This document shows, piece after piece, positions 43,160-53,282 of a stretch of DNA of 64,000 nt; within the stretch, counting starts at the first letter, position 1, and each line of letters opens with the position of its first letter. The notes beneath the pieces are model-generated. The model searched no databases and was not told where the DNA came from. It saw only the letters and a list, made by a program, of their open reading frames with translations. Made by a program: the position numbers and the translations under genes. Source of the DNA: Onchidella celtica (taxonomy: Eukaryota > Mollusca > Gastropoda > Systellommatophora > Onchidiidae); NCBI GenBank assembly GCA_963931925.1, contig OZ007579.1, positions 49,913,619-49,977,618 on the forward strand, given 5' to 3'.

Positions 43160-43600
43160 GGACTAGATTATTATTGTTAACTCTTTGGAAGTCTACTAAG
43201 AGACAAACTATTATCCTTAACTCTATGAATGACTGTTTAACTCCATGAATGTTTCTTGAGAACTGGGGGACAAACTTTTACTCTGTAGAAGCCCGTGGGA
43301 AATTAAGGGGCATGACTACATTACTCCTAATTGCTCGTGAGCACAACATGGGAAACTCACGGACAAGACTCTTATTCTCAACTCTATGGACCCTTAGGCT
43401 GAACTGATGGTCTATCCTCATGGGTAATTGATAGGCCTGACTATTGGTTTGAACTGAATGTAAGCCTATAGGTAACTGACAAGGTTTACTTTCAGCTTTA
43501 ATTATGTGTAAGCATGGGCAGGATATTTTAAAATGTATATATATACATGATAAACTGATGGAGGGAGTTTAACTGGGTGTACGCCTTTGGAAGTCTATTG
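43160..43600. repeat. Highly diverged minisatellite-like region
   Basis: Phrases such as ATTATT.TTAACTC, CTCTATGGA, GAAACT..GGACA and AGCCTATGGGTAACTGA recur roughly every 60-80 bp with much variation. No clear consensus period can be fixed by eye. Confidence 0.35.
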
Positions 43601-44059
43601 GACAGAAACGGCATTATTAAGTACGTAAAGGTGTAGAGGGCGCTGGCCGATCGATGTTCAATTGTCCTTATTTCCTTAGCAGCCTTCGTAAACTTTTGTT
43701 GATTGGATACTCAGTCTCAGAAGAACAGCCCGAACCGGATGCGACCCTCGTATAATTAAATAAACATTTATCCCGACCACTCACCCCCCCCCCCTTTCCC
43801 CCACCAAAAAACAACAACAACAACAACAACAAAACCGCCAAATGGCGCTGCACTGTGGCGACGACGTGCCTGCTCCAGTTGTAACTGGGCTGCAAGGACA
43901 CTAAGACAAATTTCCCAAACGGTGATAAAAGAATTATAAAAATGTTCAAAATTATGGAAAACATCTTCTTCATTATAGACTTTCAGTGACGCTGGTACCA
44001 GGAGAGCCGTTCTCCGTCATATGAGAAAGAGAGGGTGGCTGAAAAAAAACTATAACAAA

Positions 44060-44391
44060 TGTCACGAGCAGAGTTAGGGTCTTGGGGAGCATTCGACTGC
44101 ACGAGAGGCAGCTAACTCGCACTCGGACACAACCACACAAGAAAAGTATTAAACAACTAGAGGATCTATATATGTCAGGCCGGTCAGGCCATGTTTTACA
44201 TAAATATTAATAAACAAAACAAAAGACAATAGAGGTATATTCAAAGCAATAAATTCTAATTACTAACTTAATCTATGATATTCATGTAATTATGGTTCCT
44301 TATTGGATGTACTCTTAGTCAGGTCAGAAAAATCTGCTACTGGTAACATGTAATCCAGTACAACCTGTTTCATGAACTGGTACGCTAGCAT
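44060..44391 (+). repeat. Partial LTR 'X'-like segment flanking LINE B
   Basis: It begins TGTCACGAGCAGAGTTAGG and contains CGAGAGGCAGCTAACTCGC and ACACAAGAAAAGTATTAA, as in the LINE A flank. It runs up to the LINE B 5' end. The expected continuation after LINE B is not seen at 48625. Confidence 0.45.
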
Positions 44392-44544
44392 GGTATCAGT
44401 GGGCGTGCACCTGTCGGTGCAAACGGCCAGGGCGGAGGAGGTTTCATCTAACCCAACGGCCACATGCTAGGGCACAATGTGACCCTCAGTACTTGAGTCC
44501 TTCATATTGGCCCCCGGTAGCGGTGTGGTCATAGGCTTGTTTGC

Positions 44545-45041
44545 CTAAATCACAGACGAAGAATTGAGCAAACTTCCCGGACGCAGCTTCGAAGCTGGCG
44601 GCAGCAGGCCAGTGGTTGATTGATAGGGCAGATGGCAATATACCGTCACTCTGGCCTGGATATCGTGACACAGAGCATCCACCAGTATTGGTGTTCTTTG
44701 GTTTGGGTCTTTCACCCTAGTCAGTGTGGACTGCGAGGCTGTGGAGTAGCCTACAGGCAGCCGGCCAGGCAATATGACTGTCCCTCTGGCATCCTCCTGC
44801 ACCTGGATACATTTCCAGCCGTCTTGACCCTGTCTTGCCACTTGGATAAGTTGTGTCCAGGCGAGACAGTGAGTCTGATGTTTGCGCAGCTCTTTCTCAC
44901 TAAAAACAAATTCTTTGCGCCAGTCTTAACACTCACCTCGTCTTCTTTCATCTTTGTCTCGTCTTCTTTCCTCTCAAAATTCCAACGGTGATGGGCGAGT
45001 GCGGTGGCAGCAGGTTTGGATAGACTGGAAGCTGTTAGCAC
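44545..45041 (-). other. Antisense frames in the LINE B 5' region
   Basis: Two overlapping minus-strand frames (45041-44751, 96 codons; 44841-44545, 98 codons) are preserved with identical lengths in copy A (28822-29112 and 29022-29318 on +). The first is rich in K, E and D with a WNFERKEDETKMKEDE stretch. They could be translated from an antisense promoter, as known for ORF0 of primate L1, or be chance. No motif supports either. Confidence 0.3.
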
Positions 45042-45235
45042 AGACCTACACGTTGGTGGCTGTGGGCTATGGTCGCTTCATCGTCGATTGAAGTGGAGGC
45101 GTGGGGAGGCAACACCCACAGTAGCTGAGCAGCCTTATTTAAGGATAGCACTGCTCACCTCACTGAGGAAGGGGCTAGAAAAGGTGCCCTAAAGAAAGCC
45201 CACTTCACATCACCCTGACTGGTATACCGCGACCA

Positions 45236-46199
45236 GTGGGGATCCCTTTTTGCGGTCGAAACAAAAAGAAATTCAGCTTACTCAGGCTAGGAGCCTGGAA
45301 TATACGCACAATACAGGACAACTCAAACAACCCGGAAAGACGCACTGCACTTATTGAGATTGAGCTCAGCAGGTACAACCTGGACATAGTGGCACTCAGT
45401 GAGACCAGACTCCCTGATAGTGGCCAACTCAAAGAGCTCAGTGGTGGATACACCTTCTTCTGGAAAGGCAAGGGTGCAGTCGAACCGAGACAGCATGGTG
45501 TTGGGTTTGCAATTAAAAATGACCTTGTCAGAAACTTGCAGTCCATGCCAATTGAAATAAATGACAGGCTAATGACACTCAGGATCCCAGTTGAGAAAAG
45601 CCAGTCAGCCACCCTCATTAGCGCATATGCGCCCACCATGACAAACCCAGATGAAGCCAAAGACAAGTTCTATTCTGATCTAGAATCTGTCATTTTTTTT
45701 ATGCTCTGTCCCGGCAGCTGATAAGCTGATTCTCTTGGGGGACTTCAATGCTAGGGTTGGCTCCGAAATCTCAGCGTGGCCACATGTTTTGGGCCCTCAT
45801 GGAGTTGGTTCATGCAATAACAATGGGTTGCGCTTACTTACTTTGTGCGCTGAATTTGGCCTGTTCATTACCAACACAAATTTTAGTCTCCCCGTGAGAA
45901 ACAGAACGTCATGGATGCATCCCCGCTCAAAGCATTGGCATCTCATAGACTATGTCATTGTGAGGAAGACTGACAGAAAGGATGTCCTTGTAACAGAGGC
46001 GATGTGTGGTGCCGAGTGTGGAACTGACCACAGACTCATTGTTTGCAAGCTCAGACTAACATTGAGGCGCAATAGACGCCCTCAAGGGAAAGCGCCACCT
46101 AAACGCCTAAATGTTTCAAAACTCTGCTCAGCCGAGAAACAGACGCGAGCTCTCATCAGAACTCTCCTCAAAATTGGATTGCGTGACTTTTCACCCTGA
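45236..46199 (+). pseudogene. LINE B pol N-terminus (endonuclease), frameshifted
   Basis: The endonuclease begins with LRLGAWNIRTIQ. It runs to 45690, where a T-run is seven bases longer than in copy A (CAT with eight Ts) and shifts the frame. The second half (45735-46199) restores GDFNARVGSEISAW and TDHRLIVCKL. A 1-nt insertion near 46143 (CAGACGCGAG versus CAGAGCGAG in A) shifts it again into the main RT frame. All catalytic motifs are visible but not in one frame. Confidence 0.85.
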
Positions 46200-48471
46200 G
46201 AACATTGAACAGAGCTGGACTGACCTAAATACGACTGTACACTCTTGCGCCAGCAGCACAGTTGGTTTTCCTGTCCGCAAGCACCAGGACTGGTTCAATG
46301 ATAATGATAATGAAATCAAAGTGCTCATCAAAGAAAAAAATAGTCTCATCCAAGCTCACTGCAGTGACCCCTCTTCCACAGCAAAAGCTGATGCACTGCG
46401 TGCATGTAAGGGTGTGCTCCAGAAGAAGCTGAGGAAAATGAAAAATGACTGGCTTGAAGAGCGAGTAAGAGAAACTCAGAAATATGCCGACACAGACAAC
46501 ACTAGAAAGTTCTTTAAGAGCCTCCGAGCTGTATTTGGACCATCCCGCTCTGGCACTACTACACTTCTTGTGTCAGATGGTTCAACACGCATTGTTGAAT
46601 TGAATGCCATAATTCAGCGTTGGGCAGAACATTTCGGAGGTGTGCTAAATCGGCCATCAAATATAAATACTGAGTCCATTGACCGCCTCCCTCAGACTCC
46701 TATTAATGCAGCTCTTGCCAAGCCATTCACAGCAAATGAGACCCGAACTGCCACAAATCAGATGTCCTTTAACAAATCACCAGGCGTGGATTCAATTCCT
46801 GCTGAGGTGTATGCCTTCGATGGAGAAAAGCTTATTGAAAGGTTGACCGAGTTGTTCAATCATATGTTGAAAGCAGGGAAGCTGCCACAGGACTTCAAAG
46901 ATGCTTCAATCATCCATCTGTACGAAAACAAAGGGGACAGCCAAGTCTGTGACAACCATCGGGGAATCTCTCTACTTTCAATTGCTGGCAAAATATTGGC
47001 AAGAATGCTTCTGAATCGCCTTCTTGATCACCTCTCGTCAAATGACTTGCTTCCCGAGAGCCAATGTGGCTTTCGTAAAGAGAGGGGAACAGCGGCTATG
47101 ATTTTTGCTGCCAGACAGATTCAGGAAAAATGCATGGAACAAAATAAAGCGCTGTATATCACATTTGTTGACCTCACAAAAGCATTTGACACAGTGTGTG
47201 GTGAAGGCCTCTGGAAAATCTTGGCGAAGTTTGGGTGTCCACCCGAATTCATCACAATAGTGCGCCAGTTTCATGATGGCATGCAAGCTGCAGTCAAAAG
47301 CAACGGCAGTGTTTCAGAGCCCTTTGCTGTCACAAATGGGGTAAAACAGGGTTGTGTCTTAGCCCCAACTCTGTTCAGCATCATGTTCTCTGCAATGCTA
47401 CAAGAAGCCTTTAGCTCTCCTCCTCAAGGGGTAAGCATCAAGTACCGAACTGATGGCAGTCTATTCAACCTCAGGAGACTTCAGGCAAAAACCAAAACCA
47501 AAAGTACTCAAGCCTGTGACCTACTATTTGCTGATGATTGTGCACTTCTGGCACACGATGAGGATAGCATGCAAAACTGTGTTGATAAGTTCTCTAGTGC
47601 CTGTGACAACTTTGGCCTCACAATAAAAACAAATAAGACGGAAGTGCTCCATCAGCCTACTCCAGACGACAAGTATCCTGTGACCCCAAATATCAAAGTC
47701 CATGACAGTCTTCTGAAGGTGTCGGAGAACTTCACCTATCTTGGCAGTACACTGTCTTTCGCGGCTCATGTTGATACTGAAATTCTCTCAAGAATCAGCA
47801 AAGCCAGCTCTGCATTTGGCAGGCTTCGAAAGAGAGTATGGGATGTTGCCGGCATTCGCACAGACACTAAGCTGAAAGTGTACAATGCTGTGGTCCTTCC
47901 CACTCTACTCTATGGGGCTGAAACCTGGACAGTGTACCAATCGCATGCCAGAAAGCTATATCACTTTCATCTGGCCTGCCTTAGAAAGATCCTAAGGATC
48001 AAATGGCACGATAAAATTCCAGACACTGAGGTCCTCAATCGTGCCAAGGAATTGATCATCTTCTGCCACCTGAAAAAAATTCAGCTACGTTGGGCAGGAC
48101 ATGTTGTCAGAATGCCCGACTCCAGACTCCCTAAGCAAATCTTCTTCTCTGAGCTCTCCAATGGAACGAGGAATGTTGGGGCCCCAAAGAGACGTTACAA
48201 AGACACTCTCAAGCAATCACTGAAGGCCTTTGCCATTGATGTGAGTGAGTGGGTAAAGCTCTCGCTTGATCGTGCAAATTGGAGGGCGGCCCTTACGAGA
48301 GGCTGCAAAGCATGGGAAGCTGACAGAGTCCAGCAGGCTATCAAAAAAAGAGAACGGCGCAAGAAAAGGCCCAGTGGTACTGAACCAACGGAGCACTCTT
48401 GTCATTTATGCGGAAGGGTCTGCAGGGCAAAAATAGGACTTATCAGTCACATGAGAAGCCATAAGTCATGA
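46111..48471 (+). pseudogene. LINE B pol: RT and C2H2 finger in one frame (786 codons)
   Basis: From 46150 the frame runs through the linker and the RT motifs NKSPGVDSIPAEV, VDLTKAFDTVCGEG, GVKQGCVLAPTLF and LLFADDCALLAH. It continues through FTYLGSTLS, RLRKRVWDVAG, LRWAGHVVRMPDSRLPKQ and WRAALTRG to the terminal finger CHLCGRVCRAKIGLISHMRSH and a stop. RT, thumb and finger are complete, in contrast to copy A. Without the endonuclease in frame the protein would be an incomplete integration enzyme. Confidence 0.88.
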
Positions 48472-48632
48472 AAGAACAGTCTTTCCATTCTGTCCTCTGT
48501 GTCCTTTAGTTCTCTTTATTGTCCATGTGTTGAAATTCTCAACAATTTCTGTTCTTTATTCCTCTGGTGTTGTTAAGGTCATCATCATACCTGATGGACG
48601 AACTATTATTATTATTATTATTATCTTTCCAG

Positions 48633-48955
48633 ATTGAAGGTATTCCTGTAAGGGAAGCTACATTTTCAAAGCCAAAGAAACATTCAAGAAACCGTTCAGT
48701 TTCAAGTTGTGAACCTCCCACAAAGAGAGCTGCAAAGGATGCTACAAATTCATTATTGACTAAGCTGAAACAGATTGTTCCAAATGCAGCTGTTTTCACT
48801 GTAAAAAGTCCAAAAAAGTATGAAATAAAACGGTGCAAATTACCCAAATCTCTTGGTGAGCTCTATAGTGAGAAAAATGCTCTTTTAAATGAAACAGAAT
48901 TAAACTCCCTCACTGATAAGAAAATATCCACTCTTACTTTTTCAGAGGAGGAGAG
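48633..48955 (+). pseudogene. YqaJ-nuclease gene, 5' exon part, cut by an LTR element
   Basis: After an acceptor-like CTTTCCAG the frame opens with IEGIPVREATF. It continues as a basic, serine-rich region and then an L-T-F-S-E-E-E segment, which in YqaJ-domain proteins precedes the first motif. The gypsy insertion begins at 48956. With one copy of the GAGAG duplication removed, the frame continues at 60006 without shift, so the interruption is the LTR element alone. Upstream exons were not identified; LINE B and the LTR X segment occupy the space to the left. Confidence 0.65.
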
Positions 48956-49189
48956 TGTCACAAATCCCACACTGGGAGATGTAATAATTATAACAAGACA
49001 ACAATCACGAACGAACAAGTATAACACTTAACAGAACAACCCATCAGACTAGGGTCATGGAGACTCAGGGGGTAATGATGGCAAGGTGCTTGGGTAGTGA
49101 GGCACACTAGCTGCTTCCCCTTAAGTACCCCCAAACCTAGCTGTACTTGTGCAGTGAAAAGGGCGTGCGGCGGCTACATAAACGTATGA

Positions 49190-50744
49190 GCAAGCGGGAC
49201 ACATCCACAGTAAGCAGGCAGATTAAGGCGGACAACGGGGTCATTCTGGATACAGCTGAAAATAAAGGACCAGCCTTTTTGGAGCGGTACATACAACAGA
49301 CTGATCAGGGAAATTATGACGAATGAGTCAGAATGAAAATGGAATTACAAGAACTCACTAATAGCACAGCATCCGTAATTATCTTTACAGTTGAAGGCAT
49401 TAAGTCTATGTTGTGAGCCTCAAAAAACACTGCACCAGGACCCGATCAAATAGACTATAATCAGCTGAGGAGCTTGTCTCACGATGAACTGCAGGAACTA
49501 GCCGACTTGTATAATGAGAGTCTGATGCTGGGGGAGGTTCCCGAAGACTGGTTGCACAGCTACTTGGCAGTGATACCTAAGCCAGGCAGAGATCACACCA
49601 AACTAAATGGTTACCGAGTGATAAAAATGCAAAACACAGTTGGCAAATTAATGGAGAAAATGGTTGCACAGATCCTTGCAGCTGACCTTGAGTATGGGGA
49701 GGCACTACCAGCGACCCTTGGAAGCTATAGAAAAGGAAAGCACACATGGGCAAATGCAGCAATTTTTGCTTATGACACATATGAGGCATTTCAGCGAAAG
49801 GAAGAGACACTGGCTGTTGCAATAGACCTGGAAGATGCATATAACAGAGTATCATATGAGCGACTCCTGAGCCTGCTGGTTGAATGTGAGTTAGATCCAT
49901 ACCTGGTCAATTGGGTCGCAAGCGCCCTGATGAAACGCACAGTGGCATTACGTTTGGAGCAGTGGGTGTCAGAGCCAGTCACTATCACGCCAGGACTTCC
50001 ACAGGGATCACCGCTATCTCCAGTTCTCTACAATATCTACACTAGTCGGCTAGCCAACATGGCCATTCCCAGGGGCAGAGTTCTTACATTTGCGGATGAT
50101 GCACTGTTATATACATCAGGCACAGAACGAAACGCCATGGTTGATGTTATGGGAGAAGCGTTGAATGAGGTTGACTCATGGTGTGAAGAGCACAATGCTG
50201 TGGTCAACCCTGCTAAAGCAGCAGCACTTTGGTGCTCACTAGACAATCACATAGTGCGGAAAAGCCTTGAACCAGTGAGAATGGTAGGCGAAGTTGTCGA
50301 GCGTGTGACTGAACTTAAATACCTTGGAATAAAGTTTGACAGAACCCTCTGTTTTAAAGAGCACGTGAACCACATATTGAAGCGCTGTGCAAGTGGACTG
50401 GCTGCAGTAAAGACAACGGCCGCCCTCGGATTAGAACAGCGCCAATTGCTCATTTTTTTCAAAGCCACAGTGCTATCAGTCATTGACTATGGTCTGGGCA
50501 TCGTCACAATTTCCAAGACACAGTTGATGAAATTGGAAAAGATTCAAAACACTGGAATGAGAATCATCCTTGGATGCACCCGTGACACCCCGATAGCAGC
50601 AATGAGATACATCCTCGGGCTCCCCAGTATTGAACAAAGGCACACAATAGCCCAGGTTAAGGCAATGTGTCGAGTGGCGAAAGACCAAAAACATCTGCTG
50701 CATGACCAGCTGAATGTCAAGAAAGGTAATAGAATAAAGCGAGG
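49190..50744 (+). pseudogene. LINE C reverse transcriptase
   Basis: The 5' part (49190-49473) is readable but has two stops (near 49325 and 49415) around KNTAPGPDQIDYNQL. From 49474 the frame is open for about 424 codons: VPEDWLHSYLAVIPKPGRD, NGYRVIKMQNTVGKLMEKM, VAIDLEDAYNRV, GLPQGSPLSPVLYNIY and LTFADDALLYTSG (catalytic ADD). A thumb and a C-terminal region follow (LMKLEKIQNTGMRIILGC). It is cut at 50744 by the poly(A) retrocopy, after which the RT-RNase H linker resumes at 50972. Confidence 0.9.
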
Positions 50745-50957
50745 AGTTTGATCTCTCTCTTACCTAGGAATATTTCTATTTCTGTAAATGTAATTCCTAT
50801 TTAATCTTATCTACTTTTTCAATTACTAGACTTGCAGAAAAAGTAACTTCATAATAATCTGAGCAAACTTAATAGTAATATCTAATTTCTGAGTCATGCA
50901 CAAAATGAATGCATTAAAATTCGCATTTCAATCTGAGCCCAAAAAAAAAAAAAAAAA
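50745..50957 (+). mobile_element. Poly(A)-tailed retrocopy inside LINE C
   Basis: 213 bp flanked by AGAATAAAGCGAGG (50731-50744 and 50958-50971), a 14-bp target duplication. It ends in about 17-18 As, and ATTAAA at 50913-50918 lies 22 bp before the A-run, the position of a cellular poly(A) signal. It has no Pol III boxes and no coding frame. It looks like the 5'-truncated 3' UTR of a host mRNA reverse-transcribed by a LINE, i.e. a processed pseudogene fragment. The source gene is unknown. Confidence 0.85.
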
Positions 50958-50971
50958 AGAATAAAGCGAGG

Positions 50972-51835
50972 CAGATCATGGTTGGCTGAAGCTGAGGCCA
51001 CTGTACAAAAGTGTGTGAACTTGACAATGTGCGAAGGGGTGAGGAATATGTGAAAGTGGACGATAAGATGGCCGACAGGTACACTAGAGTGGTCATCACC
51101 ATGGGCCGAGAATGCCGTGAGAGGGCTGCATGTGCCGTTAATGCCGACGTGCTGGAACTGGTGCACGAGAACAGCAGGACAGGAGATGCGGTATTGTATA
51201 CAGATGGATCAGTCACTAGAGGAGAAAGATCTGGATGGGGTTACACGGTCAGCGTTGATGGCAGGACAGTGGCAGAAGATGGAGCTGCATATCAAGTCAC
51301 AACATCTAGTATGAAAATGGAGGAGGTAGCCGCTGAATACGCACTTGCATGGTTACAGAGGAGCACCCACACATGTGCGGTCATTGTGACAGATTCCCAG
51401 AGCATGCTCAGGAAAATAGAGACAGGATACCTCAAACCTGAATGGGTACAATATCTGCACGACAGTAAACTGAAAAGGCTGACTTGGATTTTCTCCCCTG
51501 GACACGCTGGAGTATCAGGCAATGAGAGAGCGGATAAGCTTGCTGGTGAGGCCCCAATGCAAGGCTCTCTTAGTCTCGGGGAAAATGAAATTCTCGCAGC
51601 TTTGAGAGAAACAGCACCACAAGAAGACAGTGACAGCATCGAACGTATAAAACTGTTTGGGCATCAGAGAGGCTGTGGAGTCAAGAGCCGGTTGTGTGGT
51701 ACTGCAAGACGACTGTTCAATCACCATCTTACTGGAGTTGTTAGTGAGAAGACCTTGTCCGACATGATGGCGCGGAGAGCTGAGCACGTATGGGTGTGTC
51801 CCGACTGCGAGGAGGCTGGTACTACACCAAAGTAA
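50972..51835 (+). pseudogene. LINE C RNase H domain
   Basis: After the retrocopy the linker continues (RSWLAEAEATVQKC), changes frame near 51005, and then opens the RNase H: LYTDGSVTRGERSGWG (first D), MKMEEVAAEYALAWL (E), VTDSQSMLRK (second D), FSPGHAGVSGNERADKLAG (last D with the H). A C-terminal part ends with H-x2-H and C-P-D-C (HVWVCPDCEEAG). The enzyme would remove the RNA template during LINE copying. The domain itself is intact. Confidence 0.88.
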
Positions 51836-52928
51836 AGTAAAGTAACCCATCAGACTCACACATTTATTAAACATAAAGATAAAGATAGAAATGCAATGAC
51901 ATACAGTATATTACTCAATTCAACTGCCGTCCAACGGCCTTCTTCCCTCAAGCACTCTTCCTCGGGTCCACAACCCGGTAGTTACTTTTAAAGACACTTC
52001 GGCTTCAGCCTCTCCACTCAGTGTCTTACTAGTACATTAGGATTTCCCTCGCCCCGCAGTCTCTCAATAGCCCCTTCCTATGGCAATAACAACTTAGCAT
52101 TCCAATAGCTCCTCAACATGGAAATAGCACGTTAATAGTTCAATTCACATTAGTATCTCAATAGCACAGTAGTATATCAATATCACATGTAGTACATCTT
52201 AATAGCACATTAACAGTTCTATACACATCCCTGTCTGTGGCCAGACTGCCACGACTCATGCGCTCCTCCTGTCCTACTCGACAGCTTCACTCCACTGGCC
52301 TATGGGTAGCCTTCGGCCCTATGCTGGCCTATCCCCTGTGCTAGTTCGCTAACCGCGGGTGGCGTCTCTGCCCGACCCCGGCACCTATAAGAAGAACATT
52401 ACATTGGTATAATACCATACCATTTCTAACCACTTCACCCCTCATTACAAACCATCAAGCGTACACACAATAGTCCACCTTTCACTCACTACACATCTTA
52501 CGGTAACACACCTCTACCGTATTACACAGTACTCATTCTTGCTACGAATCCATGAACCTAACTTACATCTATCGCTCATGGCGCACATCTCTATACATAG
52601 TAATCAATGCCTTCCACATTCCTCACATATACTTATTTACATCATGGTCATAGGCGAATATAATACATCAATCATCATAATTATCAATCATCGTTCAACC
52701 TACCAGTCATCACTGGAAAACACATCACAATGTCCCGACTGCTTTCATTCACGTCTGTCTCTTGGGACCTTCTAACTTGCATTGATTGCAAGCACAGCGC
52801 TCTCGCCTCATGCAACCCCCCCCCCACTCACAACATTTCACGCTTTTCATTAATTGTGGGCCGTGAGTTAAAATTATCCTATCCCCTTCTCCCCGTAACT
52901 ATTGATCCTCGCTCACCCGCTTGTGACA

Positions 52929-52948
52929 TCATCCCCCACCCCCAAAAA
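52929..52948 (-). other. Polypurine tract of the Gmr1-like element
   Basis: On the minus strand TTTTTTGGGGGTGGGGGATG lies directly before the 3' LTR, the position where plus-strand DNA synthesis is primed. Confidence 0.75.
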
Positions 52949-53282
52949 ATTAATGCAATTAATTTCAAATCGCATCAAGATAAATGTCAACGAGTGAGCG
53001 TGAGCAATACTTACATAAAATTGACCTACCAATGCCCATAGCACATATGATACCGAAATCAGGGAAAAATATGGCGATCAATTTGCCCTCCAGTATGCAT
53101 ATATGTATCACATCATCAATAGCTAACTAAACACAATACCTAATACAGAATCAAAACCAATCAACCTATCAACCATTCTTCATATTATATTTATAATGTC
53201 AATATTTTAAGGTCGACGAATCGTTCACCCAGATCCTGTCACTGTTCCTGTCCTCCGATGTATAAGCTCCTGAACTCTTCCC

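Larger units (their letters stand above)
44392..48624 (+). mobile_element. LINE copy B, near-identical to copy A
   Basis: A full-length 4.2-kb copy with the same 5' start (TGGGCGTGCACCTGTCGG) and (ATT)n tail. It is broken in two places different from those in copy A. Immediately downstream (CTTTCCAG, 48625-48632) lies a splice-acceptor-like sequence and the YqaJ exon, so it sits in or next to an intron of the ISL2EU-like transposon. Confidence 0.88.
49051..51844 (+). mobile_element. LINE C: 5'-truncated I-type LINE inside the LTR
   Basis: Flanked by ACCCATCAGACT at 49039-49050 and 51845-51856, a 12-bp target duplication. The 3' end is a short (AAAGT)n tail. It contains RT and RNase H only; endonuclease and ORF1 are missing, so it is 5'-truncated. 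RT plus RNase H places it in the I superfamily, as with the LINE at 0.8-7.6 kb, but the sequences are not close. Confidence 0.92.
48956..52928 (-). repeat. 3' LTR of the Gmr1-like element, split by LINE C
   Basis: Sequence 48956-49050 plus 51857-52928 gives a 1167-bp LTR matching 58836-60000 (1165 bp). The gap is LINE C plus its 12-bp duplication. It starts TGTCACAAATCCCACACTGG and ends CACCCGCTTGTGACA. Confidence 0.92.

Noticed and set aside
52539..53041. Small genes repeated at 52.6, 59.7 and 63.2 kb
   Set aside because: These frames lie inside LTRs of one family, which explains their repetition.
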